Below are positions 1-8,021 of a stretch of DNA of 59,608 nt, one piece after another. The position numbers and the translations under genes are program-made. Below the pieces are notes generated by a model. That model was not told the DNA's origin, searched no databases, and saw nothing but the letters and a program-made list of their open reading frames with translations. The stretch is from Sulfuricella denitrificans (GTDB taxonomy: Bacteria; Pseudomonadota; Gammaproteobacteria; Burkholderiales; Sulfuricellaceae). The stretch lies in contig NSJJ01000019.1 in assembly GCA_002632355.1 (NCBI GenBank), forward strand, positions 1 to 59,608. The letters are read 5' to 3'. Positions within the stretch are counted from its first letter, which is position 1. Every line of letters starts with the position of its first letter.

Positions 1-1
1 G

Positions 2-859
2 GCCTTCGCGGCGCTGCTGGCCTGGTATTTCTCGAAACCGATCCGCAGCCTGCGCTCGGCATTCGAAGATATGGTCGGGGGCAATCTGGGGGTCCGTCTC
101 GGCCCCGCCATGGGGAAACGCCGTGACGAGCTGGCTGATCTTGGCCACAATTTTGATCTCATGGCCAGTCACCTCAATGCCATGATCGAGGGCCAAAGGC
201 GCCTGCTGCACGATGTTTCGCATGAATTGCGCTCGCCCCTGGCCAGACTGCAGGCGGCGATTGGACTGGCGCGCCAGGAGCCGGAAAAGCTGGCATCGTC
301 CCTGGAACGGATCGAGCGCGAAAGCATGCGCATGGACAGCCTGGTCGGGGAGCTGCTGACGCTTTCCCGCCTCGAAGCCGGTGTGATGGGCACGATGGAC
401 GAAGAAATCGATTTGGGGGAAATCGTTGCCAGTGTCGTTGCCGATGCCCGCTTCGAGGCCGAAGTAAACGGACGCACGCTGGCATTTTCCGGGTGCGGCG
501 AAGTGCTCCTCAAGGGCGATGCCGAGCTGCTGCATCGCGCACTGGAAAATGTCGTGCGCAATGCCTTGAGGCATGCTCCCGAAGGCGGCCAGGTGGTGCT
601 TGAAATCCATCCGGGTGCAAACGAGGTGCGGCTTGCCATCCTCGATCGGGGGCCGGGCGTTCCGGAAAATGATCTGAATGGCATTTTCCAGCCTTTCTAT
701 CGCGGTGACGGATCGCAGAATACCGATGGGCACGGCCTCGGGCTGGCGATCGCGCGCCGCGTGGCGGAGTCGTTCGGCGGCAGCATTCGTGCAGCGAATC
801 GGGAAGGCGGCGGCCTGTGCGTCGAAATCGTCCTGCCTGTCGAACGGGCGGCCTGGTAG
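2..859 (+). CDS. Sensor histidine kinase, 3' part (5' end outside window)
   Basis: The reading frame is open from base 2, so the gene begins upstream of the window. It starts in the end of a membrane helix (ALLAWYF), followed by a HAMP linker. A HisKA dimerisation domain carries the H-box HDVSHELRSPLARL, with the phospho-accepting His near base 208. A HATPase_c domain shows the N-box (ENVVRNALRHA), G1 (DRGPGVP) and G2 (GHGLGLAIA). All catalytic motifs are present, so the kinase should be active. The H-box style resembles the CpxA/RstB group of EnvZ-type kinases. Its response regulator is presumably upstream and not visible. Stimulus unknown. Confidence 0.93.
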   Translation, partial: AFAALLAWYFSKPIRSLRSAFEDMVGGNLGVRLGPAMGKRRDELADLGHNFDLMASHLNAMIEGQRRLLHDVSHELRSPLARLQAAIGLARQEPEKLASSLERIERESMRMDSLVGELLTLSRLEAGVMGTMDEEIDLGEIVASVVADARFEAEVNGRTLAFSGCGEVLLKGDAELLHRALENVVRNALRHAPEGGQVVLEIHPGANEVRLAILDRGPGVPENDLNGIFQPFYRGDGSQNTDGHGLGLAIARRVAESFGGSIRAANREGGGLCVEIVLPVERAAW

Positions 860-1016
860 CCAGTCACGTTGAATTTTTGTGAAACACATCGTCGGCCTTT
901 AAACCCCTCCCATCCTCCCCTTGTGCGAGCATCCGCTGTGCGGATTGCCTGCTTGACCCGCTTCAGGGGGAGGATGGGAGGGAGTTTAAATTATCCGTGT
1001 GTTTCTTGTTGACTGG
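860..1016. repeat. Large imperfect inverted repeat (MITE-like)
   Basis: Three nested pairs of complementary arms are visible: 860-866 with 1010-1016, 881-888 with 998-1005, and 898-920 with 966-990. The inner arms are C-rich then G-rich and end in TTTAAA. The element begins directly after the kinase stop codon and fills most of the gap before the next gene. It may act as a transcription terminator, but its nested arms also fit a miniature mobile element. Similar inner cores occur near 5755 and 33850. Confidence 0.7.
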
Positions 1017-1104
1017 CTCCTGAACCCCAGTTCGTTTCCCAAATACCGGGCGTCCCGCGCTAGAATGCAGCATTTTTCTGCCCCTTCACCGAGCGCCTCA
1101 AACT

Positions 1105-4100
1105 ATGGTCCTGCGTGGCCCGCACCGCCCCGATTTTCTCCTCAACGAAACCCTGCCGGATATTCTCGAAGCCACTGCCGCGCGCCTGCCGGACAAGACG
1201 GCGCTGGAGTTCGGCGAGCATGCCCTGAGCTACGCGCAACTGAATGCGCTGGCGGACCGGGTGGCGAGCGCCCTGATCGGGCTGGGTGTGCGCAGTGGGC
1301 AGCGGCTGGGCCTGTGGCTGCCGCGCGGGCTGGACCTGCTCGTGGCCCAGGCGGGAATCTCCAAGGCGGGCGCGGCCTGGCTGCCTTTTGATGCGGATAC
1401 GCCGGTAGCCAGGATCGAGGTCTGCCTCGATGACGCTGGCAGTCCGGGCCTGCTGACCTGCCGCGCGCTGCTGCCGCTGCTGGAAGCGTTCGCCCGGCCG
1501 GTGTGGGCGCTGGAAGACCTGCTCGAAGCCGCGCCCGCCGGTGAGCCTCTGGCGCGGCGGGATGCGGATTTCACGCCGGACAGCCCGGCCTATGTGATCT
1601 ACACTTCCGGCTCCACCGGCAAACCCAAGGGCATCGAGGTCAGCCAGCGCAGCATCACCCATTTCCTGCGCAGCGAGAACGCAGTGCTGGGCGTGCGCGC
1701 CGAAGACCGGGTGTACCAGGGCTTCTCGGTGGCCTTCGACATGTCCTTCGAGGAAATCTGGATTTCCTATCTGGCCGGGGCCACGCTGTGGCTGGCGCCG
1801 CGCCATGTGGTGGGCGATCCGCACGCGCTGCCGGAGGTGCTCGAAACCAACCGCATCAGCGTGCTGCACGCCGTGCCCACGCTGCTCGCGCTGTTTCCGC
1901 GCGACGTGGCCGGGCTGCGCCTGATCAATCTGGGCGGCGAGATGTGCCCGCAGGCGCTGGTCGAGCGCTGGGCCACGCCGCAGCGGCAACTCTTCAATAC
2001 TTACGGCCCGACTGAAGCCACGGTCTCGGCCAGCCTGGCCGAACTGCATCGCGGCGAACCGGTAACCATCGGCAAGCCGCTGCCCAATTACGGCCTGCTG
2101 GTGGTGGATGGAGAACTCAATCAATTGCCGCCGGGCGAGACCGGCGAGCTGTGCATCATCGGCCCCGGCGTGGCACAGGGCTATCTGGGCCGTCCCGACC
2201 TCACGGCTGAAAAATTTGTCCCCAATCCCTATGCCGTGGGCGAGCATGAAGCCCGGTTGTACCATACCGGCGACCTGGCGCGCATCGATGCCTCCGGCAA
2301 CGTGCAATGCCTGGGGCGGGTGGATGACCAGGTAAAAATCCGCGGTTTTCGCGTCGAATTGGGCGAGATCGAGGCCGTGCTCGCCAAAGAACCTGGCGTG
2401 GGCACGGCGGCGGTGGTGATCAGGGAGCTGGGCGGCGTGGAGCAGCTCGTCGCCTGCTACGTCGCCGAGACTGGTGCCGCGCCAAAGGCAGCCGGGTTGC
2501 GCATGTCCCTTGCTGCGCAGTTGCCGCCCTACATGGTGCCGGCACACTTCGAGGCAGCGCAGGTGCTTCCTCGCCTGACCTCCGGCAAGGTCGACCGCAA
2601 GGCGCTGCGGTTGCTGCCACTGATGGTGACGATTACTGCCGCCGAGGGTGAATCGGACATCCCCGAAGGCAACGCAGAGGAGGCCCTGTTCGAGGCATTG
2701 GGACATCTCTTTCCGGGGCAGGCGCTGTTGCGCGGGGCGGATTTCTTTGGCGATCTCGGCGGCCATTCCCTGCTCGCGGCCAGGCTGGTATCGCTGCTGC
2801 GCGCCGACCCGCGCTTTGCCAGCGTGACGGTGCACGACATTTACTGCGAGCGCAGCCTGGGCGCAATCGCAACAGTTCTGGCGCAAAAAGAGCTCTCCGT
2901 TCCGGAAGGAGAGGTCGCCCCGGAAATTGTGGAAACGCCCAGGCTGCGCCGCGTGCTGTGCAGCCTGGCGCAGGCCGCCACGCTGCCGCCGCTGGTATGC
3001 CTGAAGATGGCGCAATGGCTGTCGCCCTTCTTTACCTATCATTATTTCACCGGCGACGAGGGCGACAGCATGTGGCGCGCGATCCTCGCCGCGCTGCTGG
3101 TTTATCTGCTCGCCAATCTCGGCAGTTTTTTGTTCGCCATCGTCGCCAAGTGGCTGGTGCTCGGCCGGGCCCAGGCGGGACGCTACCCCCTGTGGGGCGT
3201 GATGTACTTCCGCTGGTGGCTGGCGGACCGGATTGCGGAAGTGCCGCCGCGCCATCTGCTCTCCGGCTCGTCGCTCAATGCGTTGTATCTTCGCGCCCTG
3301 GGGGCGAAGATCGGCAGGGATACGATCATCGGCGCATTGTCCATCCGGGCACCCGACCTGCTGTGCATTGGCGATGGCGTCTCGATCGGTTCCTCGGTCA
3401 ATCTGGAGAATGCCCGCGTCGAGCGCGGCGAACTGGTCCTTGGGCCAATCAATATCGGCAACGAAGCCGTGGTGGATTCCTACGCGGTGATGGAAGGCGA
3501 TAGCGCAATCGGGGATTACGGCCAGCTCGGCGGGCTGTCTTCGCTGGCGGCCGGGCAGCAGGTGCCGGCTGGCGAGGTGTGGGAGGGGGCTCCGTCGCGT
3601 TTTTCACGGCGGGCGGAGATTGCCAGCCGCAGGCCGCGTCCGCATGTGTCCGCCAATCGCGCTGCGTGGGAAGCCCTGTTCTACTTTTTTGGTGCCGGTC
3701 TGGTCGCCGTGGTGTTTTTCCTGCCGGTGTTCCCCAGCTTCATCCTCATCGACTGGCTGGACGTGCGCTGGCTGAAAGAAGTCGATGCCATGCGCTCGCC
3801 CTTGAACGCCTTCTTCACCTATCTGCTGCTGTCGATTCCAGCCAGCGCGGTGCTGGTGCTGGCCACCGTGCTGGCCTCGGCCGGTTTCCGCTGGCTGGTG
3901 CTGCCGCGTCTCAAGGCCGGTTCGTGGCCGGTCCATGGCAGGGTGTATTTCAGCAAATGGCTCGGCAACCAGATCCAGGAGGCCAGCCTGTTCGTTCTGC
4001 ACGGGCTGTATGCCACGGTGTATGCGCCGTGGTGGTACCGCCTGCTCGGCGCCCGGGTCGGGCGCGGCACCGAGATTTCCACCGCTCTGGGCGTGGTGCC

Positions 4101-5088
4101 GGACATGCTCACCATCGGCGCCGACAGCTTCGTGGCGGACGGCGTGATGCTCGGCGACGAGCGCATCGAGGGCGGCTGGATGCACCTGCGCCCTACGCTC
4201 ATCGGCGATCGCAGTTTCCTCGGCAACGGCGCCTTTGTGCCGGACGGCAGCGTGCTGCCCGACGACGTGCTGATCGGCGTGCAGTCCAGGGTGCCGGAAA
4301 ACGCGCGCATGCATTCCGGCGACACCTGGGTCGGCAACCCGCCCATCATCCTGCCGGCGCGCGAGCAGTTCGAGGGCTTCGATCCGGCGCTCACCTTCCA
4401 TCCCAGCCTGCCGCGGCGCCTGAGCCGGGGACTGGTCGAAGGCCTGCGCATCGTGATGCCGATGGCGGTGGTGATCGCGGTGGGCTATCTCACCGTGGCG
4501 CTGGTGATGCCGCTGGCCGCGGCCGGGCGCTTCGTGGATACCGCACTGGCGCTGGCGCTGGCGGGCTTTCTCTACGGCGCGGGCTCTTTCCTGTTCGTGG
4601 TGCTCATCAAGTGGCTCGTCATCGGCCGCTACCGGCCCCGCTCGGCGCCGATGTGGACGCCCTTCGTGTGGGCGAGCGAGGCGGTGACCAATCTCTACGA
4701 ATCCATCGCCGTGCCCAATTTCGTGGACTTTCTGCGCGGCACGCCGATGCTGCCGCCCTGCATGCGCCTGCTCGGCTGCAAGACTGGCAAGGGGGTCTAC
4801 ATGGACACCACCTTCGTCACCGAATTCGATTGCGTCAACATCGGCGACTATGCCGCGCTCAACGGCTGGTGCGGCCCGCAGACCCATCTGTTTGAGGACC
4901 GCATCATGAAAATCGGCGCGGTGCACATCGGGCGCGGCGTCACCGTCGGGCCGCGCAGCATCATTCTCTACAGTGCCCGCGTCGGCGACGGCGCTTCGCT
5001 CGGGCCGCTGACCCTGGTGCTCAAGGGCGAGGACATCCCGCCTGGATCGCGCTGGACCGGGTCGCCGGCGGAGCCATGGGTGAACTGA
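1105..5088 (+). CDS. Pls/PosA-type membrane non-ribosomal peptide synthetase (A-T-TM-LbH x3)
   Basis: The 1327-residue protein opens with an adenylation domain: A3 YTSGSTGKPKG near residue 165, A5 NTYGPTE, A7 YHTGDL, and A10 with SGKVDRKAL. A thiolation domain follows, with GGHSLL and the attachment serine at about residue 555. The rest has three pairs of hydrophobic segments (about 650-690, 855-935 and 1115-1175), each followed by a left-handed beta-helix domain of hexapeptide type. There is no condensation or thioesterase domain. This order and length match epsilon-poly-lysine synthetase (Pls) and the Pls/PosA family, which make isopeptide homopolymers or short amides at the membrane. The pocket starts FDMSFEE, with an acidic residue where a basic substrate would pair, which is only a hint. 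It overlaps the next gene by 13 bases. Confidence 0.88.
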   Translation: MVLRGPHRPDFLLNETLPDILEATAARLPDKTALEFGEHALSYAQLNALADRVASALIGLGVRSGQRLGLWLPRGLDLLVAQAGISKAGAAWLPFDADTPVARIEVCLDDAGSPGLLTCRALLPLLEAFARPVWALEDLLEAAPAGEPLARRDADFTPDSPAYVIYTSGSTGKPKGIEVSQRSITHFLRSENAVLGVRAEDRVYQGFSVAFDMSFEEIWISYLAGATLWLAPRHVVGDPHALPEVLETNRISVLHAVPTLLALFPRDVAGLRLINLGGEMCPQALVERWATPQRQLFNTYGPTEATVSASLAELHRGEPVTIGKPLPNYGLLVVDGELNQLPPGETGELCIIGPGVAQGYLGRPDLTAEKFVPNPYAVGEHEARLYHTGDLARIDASGNVQCLGRVDDQVKIRGFRVELGEIEAVLAKEPGVGTAAVVIRELGGVEQLVACYVAETGAAPKAAGLRMSLAAQLPPYMVPAHFEAAQVLPRLTSGKVDRKALRLLPLMVTITAAEGESDIPEGNAEEALFEALGHLFPGQALLRGADFFGDLGGHSLLAARLVSLLRADPRFASVTVHDIYCERSLGAIATVLAQKELSVPEGEVAPEIVETPRLRRVLCSLAQAATLPPLVCLKMAQWLSPFFTYHYFTGDEGDSMWRAILAALLVYLLANLGSFLFAIVAKWLVLGRAQAGRYPLWGVMYFRWWLADRIAEVPPRHLLSGSSLNALYLRALGAKIGRDTIIGALSIRAPDLLCIGDGVSIGSSVNLENARVERGELVLGPINIGNEAVVDSYAVMEGDSAIGDYGQLGGLSSLAAGQQVPAGEVWEGAPSRFSRRAEIASRRPRPHVSANRAAWEALFYFFGAGLVAVVFFLPVFPSFILIDWLDVRWLKEVDAMRSPLNAFFTYLLLSIPASAVLVLATVLASAGFRWLVLPRLKAGSWPVHGRVYFSKWLGNQIQEASLFVLHGLYATVYAPWWYRLLGARVGRGTEISTALGVVPDMLTIGADSFVADGVMLGDERIEGGWMHLRPTLIGDRSFLGNGAFVPDGSVLPDDVLIGVQSRVPENARMHSGDTWVGNPPIILPAREQFEGFDPALTFHPSLPRRLSRGLVEGLRIVMPMAVVIAVGYLTVALVMPLAAAGRFVDTALALALAGFLYGAGSFLFVVLIKWLVIGRYRPRSAPMWTPFVWASEAVTNLYESIAVPNFVDFLRGTPMLPPCMRLLGCKTGKGVYMDTTFVTEFDCVNIGDYAALNGWCGPQTHLFEDRIMKIGAVHIGRGVTVGPRSIILYSARVGDGASLGPLTLVLKGEDIPPGSRWTGSPAEPWVN

Positions 5089-5693
5089 GTCCGGTTATTT
5101 TGCTTCCCTCCCCCCCGCCTTCGACTGCGCTCAGGCAACGGTGGGGGGAGGGCAGCTTGCTGCGCGCGTTTCACGATAGGGGGCTTGCGCTCCTGCTGCT
5201 GCCCTTGCCCGCAGAAAGCTTGCGGGCGGCTGCCCGCCGTCTTGCGCGGCAGGTGCTGCGGGAGGTCATCGGCGGCTTGCTGGCGTTGCCCGCTGAGGCC
5301 GTGCCGCTAATTGAAGGGCCGCAGGGGCCGGTGCTGGAAGGCGCAGCCAGGGATATCCGCATCAGCCTGAGTTATGCCGGCGGCTGGGCCCTGATCGGGC
5401 TGGCCGAGGGGCGGGCGCTGGGCGTGGACCTGGTGCGGATCGAGCGTTTGCCGGAGGTCGAGGCGCTGGCCCGGCTTTATCTGCCCTCTGCCTCCAGGCA
5501 TGCCGTGCTCGATGCACCAGCCGGGATGCGGGATGCCCGCTTTGCGCAGGGCTGGGCGGAGATGGAAGCCCGCAGCAAATGCCTGGGTTTGCCGCTGGCG
5601 GAGATCAGTGCGGAGCGTGAGCTGATCCTGGAACGCTGTGAATTGATGGCTTGCGGGCAGGTCGAGGGCTACCGGATTGCTGTCGCTGTCTGA
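5076..5693 (+). CDS. 4'-phosphopantetheinyl transferase superfamily protein
   Basis: The 205-residue product carries the two signatures of the superfamily: GVDLVRIE near residue 113 (Mg/CoA binding Asp) and WAEMEARSKCLGLPL near residue 152 (W..xEAxxK motif). These enzymes load the pantetheine arm of coenzyme A onto carrier domains. Its overlap with the synthetase upstream suggests that the synthetase's thiolation domain is its target. The first 27 codons after the ATG run through a G/C-rich palindromic repeat and look unlike protein (PSPPPSTALRQRW). A TTG at 5157 in the same frame is therefore a possible alternative start. Function is well supported; the start is not. Confidence 0.82.
   Translation: MGELSPVILLPSPPPSTALRQRWGEGSLLRAFHDRGLALLLLPLPAESLRAAARRLARQVLREVIGGLLALPAEAVPLIEGPQGPVLEGAARDIRISLSYAGGWALIGLAEGRALGVDLVRIERLPEVEALARLYLPSASRHAVLDAPAGMRDARFAQGWAEMEARSKCLGLPLAEISAERELILERCELMACGQVEGYRIAVAV
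5106..5152. repeat. G/C-rich hairpin repeat inside the transferase 5' end
   Basis: Arms at 5106-5115 (CCCTCCCCCC) and 5143-5152 (GGGGGGAGGG) are exact complements. The loop holds TTCGACTGCGCTCAGG, a motif close to the one repeated at the very end of the window (near 59570 and 59594). Confidence 0.75.
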
Positions 5694-5709
5694 GCGGGCG
5701 CGGCGCTAA

Positions 5710-5786
5710 CCCCCCTTTCAACAGGGGGAAGGTTGCTTGCCTCTCCCCGATCTGCCCCTCCCCTGACAAGGGGAGGATGGGAGGGG
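5710..5786. repeat. Dispersed G/C-rich palindromic repeat
   Basis: It contains two small hairpins, CCCCCTTTCAACAGGGGG near 5710 and CCCCTGACAAGGGG near 5760, followed by GGATGGGAGGGG and a TTTAAA at 5795. It lies between the transferase and the convergent exporter gene, so it may end transcription from both sides. The core matches those at 898-990 and 33819-33884. Confidence 0.7.
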
Positions 5787-5795
5787 TTGGAAGGT

Positions 5796-6644
5796 TTAAA
5801 GCGTGGGCAGCCGGGGCGTGGTTCTCAGGCTGATGACGCCGCTCAGGACAATCAGGGCAATCGCCAGCCAGCTGCCGAGCGGCAAAATTTCCTGCCACAG
5901 CAGCACGCCCCACAGGCTGGCGAAAATCACCGTACTGTAGGCCAGGCTGCCGACCACCAGCGTATTCCCGGTGCGGTAGGCACGGGTCATGGCGAGTTGC
6001 GCCAGGGTGGCGGTGGTGCCCAGTGCCAGCAGGATGGCAAGGCGGGTCAGGGTGAGGGCGTGGAAGGTATGGAACAGCATCCAGATGCCGCCGCCCAGGG
6101 TGCTGAACAGGGTGAAGTAGAACACCACGCGCCATTCCGGCTCGCCCAGCGCACCGAGTTGCCTGACGTTGAGGTAGGCAATGCCGGCGAGAAATCCCGA
6201 AAACAGTCCGAGCAGACCGGCGCTGAGCTGTTCGGCGTGCAGGGTGGGGCGCAGCAGCAGGACCACGCCGGCAAAGCCCAGGATGATGGTGAAGATCAGC
6301 AAGGGGCGCGGCCCTTCCCTGAGCATCACCGTGGTGAACAAGGCCAGGAACAGCGGCGAGGTGTAGTTCAGGGTGATCGCCGTCGCCAGCGGCAGCGCGC
6401 TGATGGCGTGAAAGAACAGCATCAGCGCCACAAATCCGGAGAGGCCGCGCCAGAAGTGCATTTTCAAATTGGGCGTGGCGAGGCTCAGGCCCTGAAGTCT
6501 TATGATGAGGTAAATCACCAGCAGCCCGAACAGCGAGCGGTAAAACACCAGTTCCGCGCTGGAGAAGTATTGCGCCCCGAGTTTGACGAATACCCCCATG
6601 ATGCTGAACAGAATGCCGGCGACGATCATCCAGGAAGAGGTCAT
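5796..6644 (-). CDS. EamA/DMT-family membrane transporter
   Basis: About 282 residues, almost entirely hydrophobic, with roughly ten predicted membrane helices in two similar halves (EamA duplication). This is the layout of drug/metabolite exporters such as RhtA and YdcZ-like proteins. The ATG at 6644 (MTSSWMIVAGILF) was chosen because it puts the first helix at the N-terminus; a longer TTG form from 6680 adds 12 residues without hydrophobic character. The stop codon touches the repeat on its 3' side. The substrate cannot be read from the sequence. The gene is convergent with the transferase and could, speculatively, export a small amine or amino acid. Confidence 0.85.
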   Translation of the reverse strand: MTSSWMIVAGILFSIMGVFVKLGAQYFSSAELVFYRSLFGLLVIYLIIRLQGLSLATPNLKMHFWRGLSGFVALMLFFHAISALPLATAITLNYTSPLFLALFTTVMLREGPRPLLIFTIILGFAGVVLLLRPTLHAEQLSAGLLGLFSGFLAGIAYLNVRQLGALGEPEWRVVFYFTLFSTLGGGIWMLFHTFHALTLTRLAILLALGTTATLAQLAMTRAYRTGNTLVVGSLAYSTVIFASLWGVLLWQEILPLGSWLAIALIVLSGVISLRTTPRLPTL

Positions 6645-6655
6645 ATGTGAAGATC

Positions 6656-6796
6656 CAGCCGCGAAGACGCATAGGCGCAAAGAAAAGCAAGGTATGAGAA
6701 TAGTCTGTGCGTGCTTGAATCCACGCCAGGCGGATTAACATGGAATACCTTACGGGAATATCTTGGCGTCTTTGCGCCTTTGCGGTTCAATGGGTT
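6656..6796. repeat. Pair of inverted 'gcgcaaag' dispersed repeats
   Basis: The segment 6659-6686 (with GGCGCAAAG at 6674) and the segment 6766-6793 (TTGCGCCTTTGCGG) are related sequences in opposite orientation. They lie in the gap between nadC and the exporter, both on the minus strand. This motif type is a common dispersed repeat of proteobacterial genomes. No open reading frame is seen between the copies. Confidence 0.55.
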
Positions 6797-6801
6797 TTAT
6801 C

Positions 6802-7635
6802 TTACAGAACGATGCGCATGGACAGGTCGATGGCCTTGATGTCCTTGGTCAGGCTGCCGATGGAGATGCGGTCCACGCCGGTTTCGGCGATGGCGCGCAC
6901 GCTCTGCAGGGTAATGCCGCCGGAGGCTTCCAGCACGGCACGTTTGGTTGTGATGGCAACCGCCTGCCGCATGTCTGCGAGGCTGAAATTGTCGAGCAGG
7001 ATGAGTTTTGCGCCCGCCAAAAGCGCCTGTTCAAGTTCGTCCAGGCTTTCCACTTCGATCTGTACCGAAACGCCGGGCGGGGCAACGCGATGCGCCTGCG
7101 CCAGCACGGCGGCAATGCCGCCTGCGGCAAGGATATGGTTTTCCTTGATCAGGATGCCGTCGAACAGCCCTGTGCGCTGGTTGGTACCGCCACCGCTCCT
7201 GACGGCATATTTCTGTGCCAGCCTCAGGCCAGGAAGCGTCTTGCGCGTATCCAAAATTAGCGCGCCGGTGCCCTCGATGGCATCCACATAGCGGCGCGTG
7301 GCAGTGGCAGTGGCTGAGAGGGTTTGCAGAAAATTCAGGGCAGGGCGTTCAGCGGAGAGCAGGGCACGAGCGTTGCCCCTGATTTCGCACAGAACCTGAT
7401 TGGGCGAAATCAGGTCGCCTTCCCGTGCCAGCCATTTGATTTCGGCTTGCGGGTCGAGCTGACGAAAACACGCATCGAACCAGGGTATGCCGCACAGCAC
7501 GGTGGCTTCGCGGCAGATCACCGTGGCCCGTGCGGCGGTGCTGGCGGAAATGAGACTGGCGGTCAGGTCGCCGTCGCCGATATCCTCGGCCAGGGCAGTT
7601 GCGACGTTCCTTGCGATTTCTGCAGCCAGCTCCAT
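6802..7635 (-). CDS. nadC: Nicotinate-nucleotide pyrophosphorylase (quinolinate phosphoribosyltransferase)
   Basis: The enzyme converts quinolinate and PRPP to nicotinate mononucleotide, the committed step of de novo NAD synthesis. The 277-residue product has the family's usual length. It shows the substrate-binding TRKTLPGLR motif near residue 151, the KENH loop near 183, and the C-terminal barrel strands LILLDNF, EASGGI and ISIGSLTKD. These hold the residues that bind quinolinate and PRPP. It starts with ATG and has no co-directional neighbour overlapping it, so it is probably transcribed alone from the gap that also contains the candidate small RNA. Confidence 0.97.
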   Translation of the reverse strand: MELAAEIARNVATALAEDIGDGDLTASLISASTAARATVICREATVLCGIPWFDACFRQLDPQAEIKWLAREGDLISPNQVLCEIRGNARALLSAERPALNFLQTLSATATATRRYVDAIEGTGALILDTRKTLPGLRLAQKYAVRSGGGTNQRTGLFDGILIKENHILAAGGIAAVLAQAHRVAPPGVSVQIEVESLDELEQALLAGAKLILLDNFSLADMRQAVAITTKRAVLEASGGITLQSVRAIAETGVDRISIGSLTKDIKAIDLSMRIVL

Positions 7636-7764
7636 GCTTACTTCCCGTAAATGCCGATCCCGAAAAGCGGATTGTACCCAAGGATAATGATCCGATGTTG
7701 GGCGCGATTTGTTGGCTGGGCCGGGAATATGGGGATGCGATGCGGCCGGGCTGAATTTTTTGAT

Positions 7765-7793
7765 TTGAATTTGCCGGAAAACAGGCGTATAAA
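7765..7793 (+). promoter_or_regulatory. Sigma70-type promoter of the candidate small RNA
   Basis: TTGAAT at 7765-7770 and TATAAA at 7788-7793 are separated by exactly 17 bases. The predicted start is near 7800. No plus-strand gene follows within reach, which argues for a non-coding transcript. Confidence 0.55.
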
Positions 7794-7800
7794 ATAATTG

Positions 7801-7970
7801 TGGCTCGCGAACCGCACATCCGGGAAAGTAACCAGAAATGGGAGATGCTTATCGAAACTTCAACGGTAAATTATCTTTAAAGTAGCTACCCATGTCAGGG
7901 TTCGTGACTGACGATATCGGCATCCCTTAAGCCGATACATAATGCCGCTTTAATGCGGCATTATTATTTG
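7801..7970 (+). ncRNA. Candidate structured small RNA, about 165-170 nt
   Basis: This gap (7636-8021) holds no credible protein gene but does hold an ordered set of RNA signals on the plus strand. After a sigma70-type promoter, bases 7805-7813 (TCGCGAACC) can pair with 7899-7907 (GGTTCGTGA; one G-U pair), closing a domain of about 100 nt. A 7-bp hairpin follows at 7915-7921/7931-7937 (TATCGGC with GCCGATA). A 10-bp hairpin at 7939-7948/7955-7964 with a T/A-rich tail then ends the unit. I do not recognise an Rfam family. It runs opposite to both flanking genes. It could be a trans-acting small RNA, or antisense to the 3' end of the GGDEF gene. Confidence 0.45.
7939..7970 (+). terminator. Hairpin terminator of the candidate small RNA
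   Basis: A perfect 10-bp stem (ATAATGCCGC with GCGGCATTAT) and a 6-base loop are followed by TATTTG. The T run is short, so termination strength is uncertain. It could also serve the minus-strand GGDEF gene ending at 8022. Confidence 0.5.
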
Positions 7971-8021
7971 AGTCGGGCGTTTGCTTGTTCCTGATTTCGG
8001 GAGATTGCACCCGAAAATGAA

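Noticed and set aside
1060-3255. 731-residue minus-strand frame opposite the peptide synthetase
   Set aside because: The composition is typical of antisense translation of a GC-rich gene, with no recognisable domain.
7636-8021. Known riboswitch in the nadC upstream gap
   Set aside because: The transcript would run away from nadC, and the sequence does not match the riboswitch classes I can recall (GEMM and cobalamin were considered).
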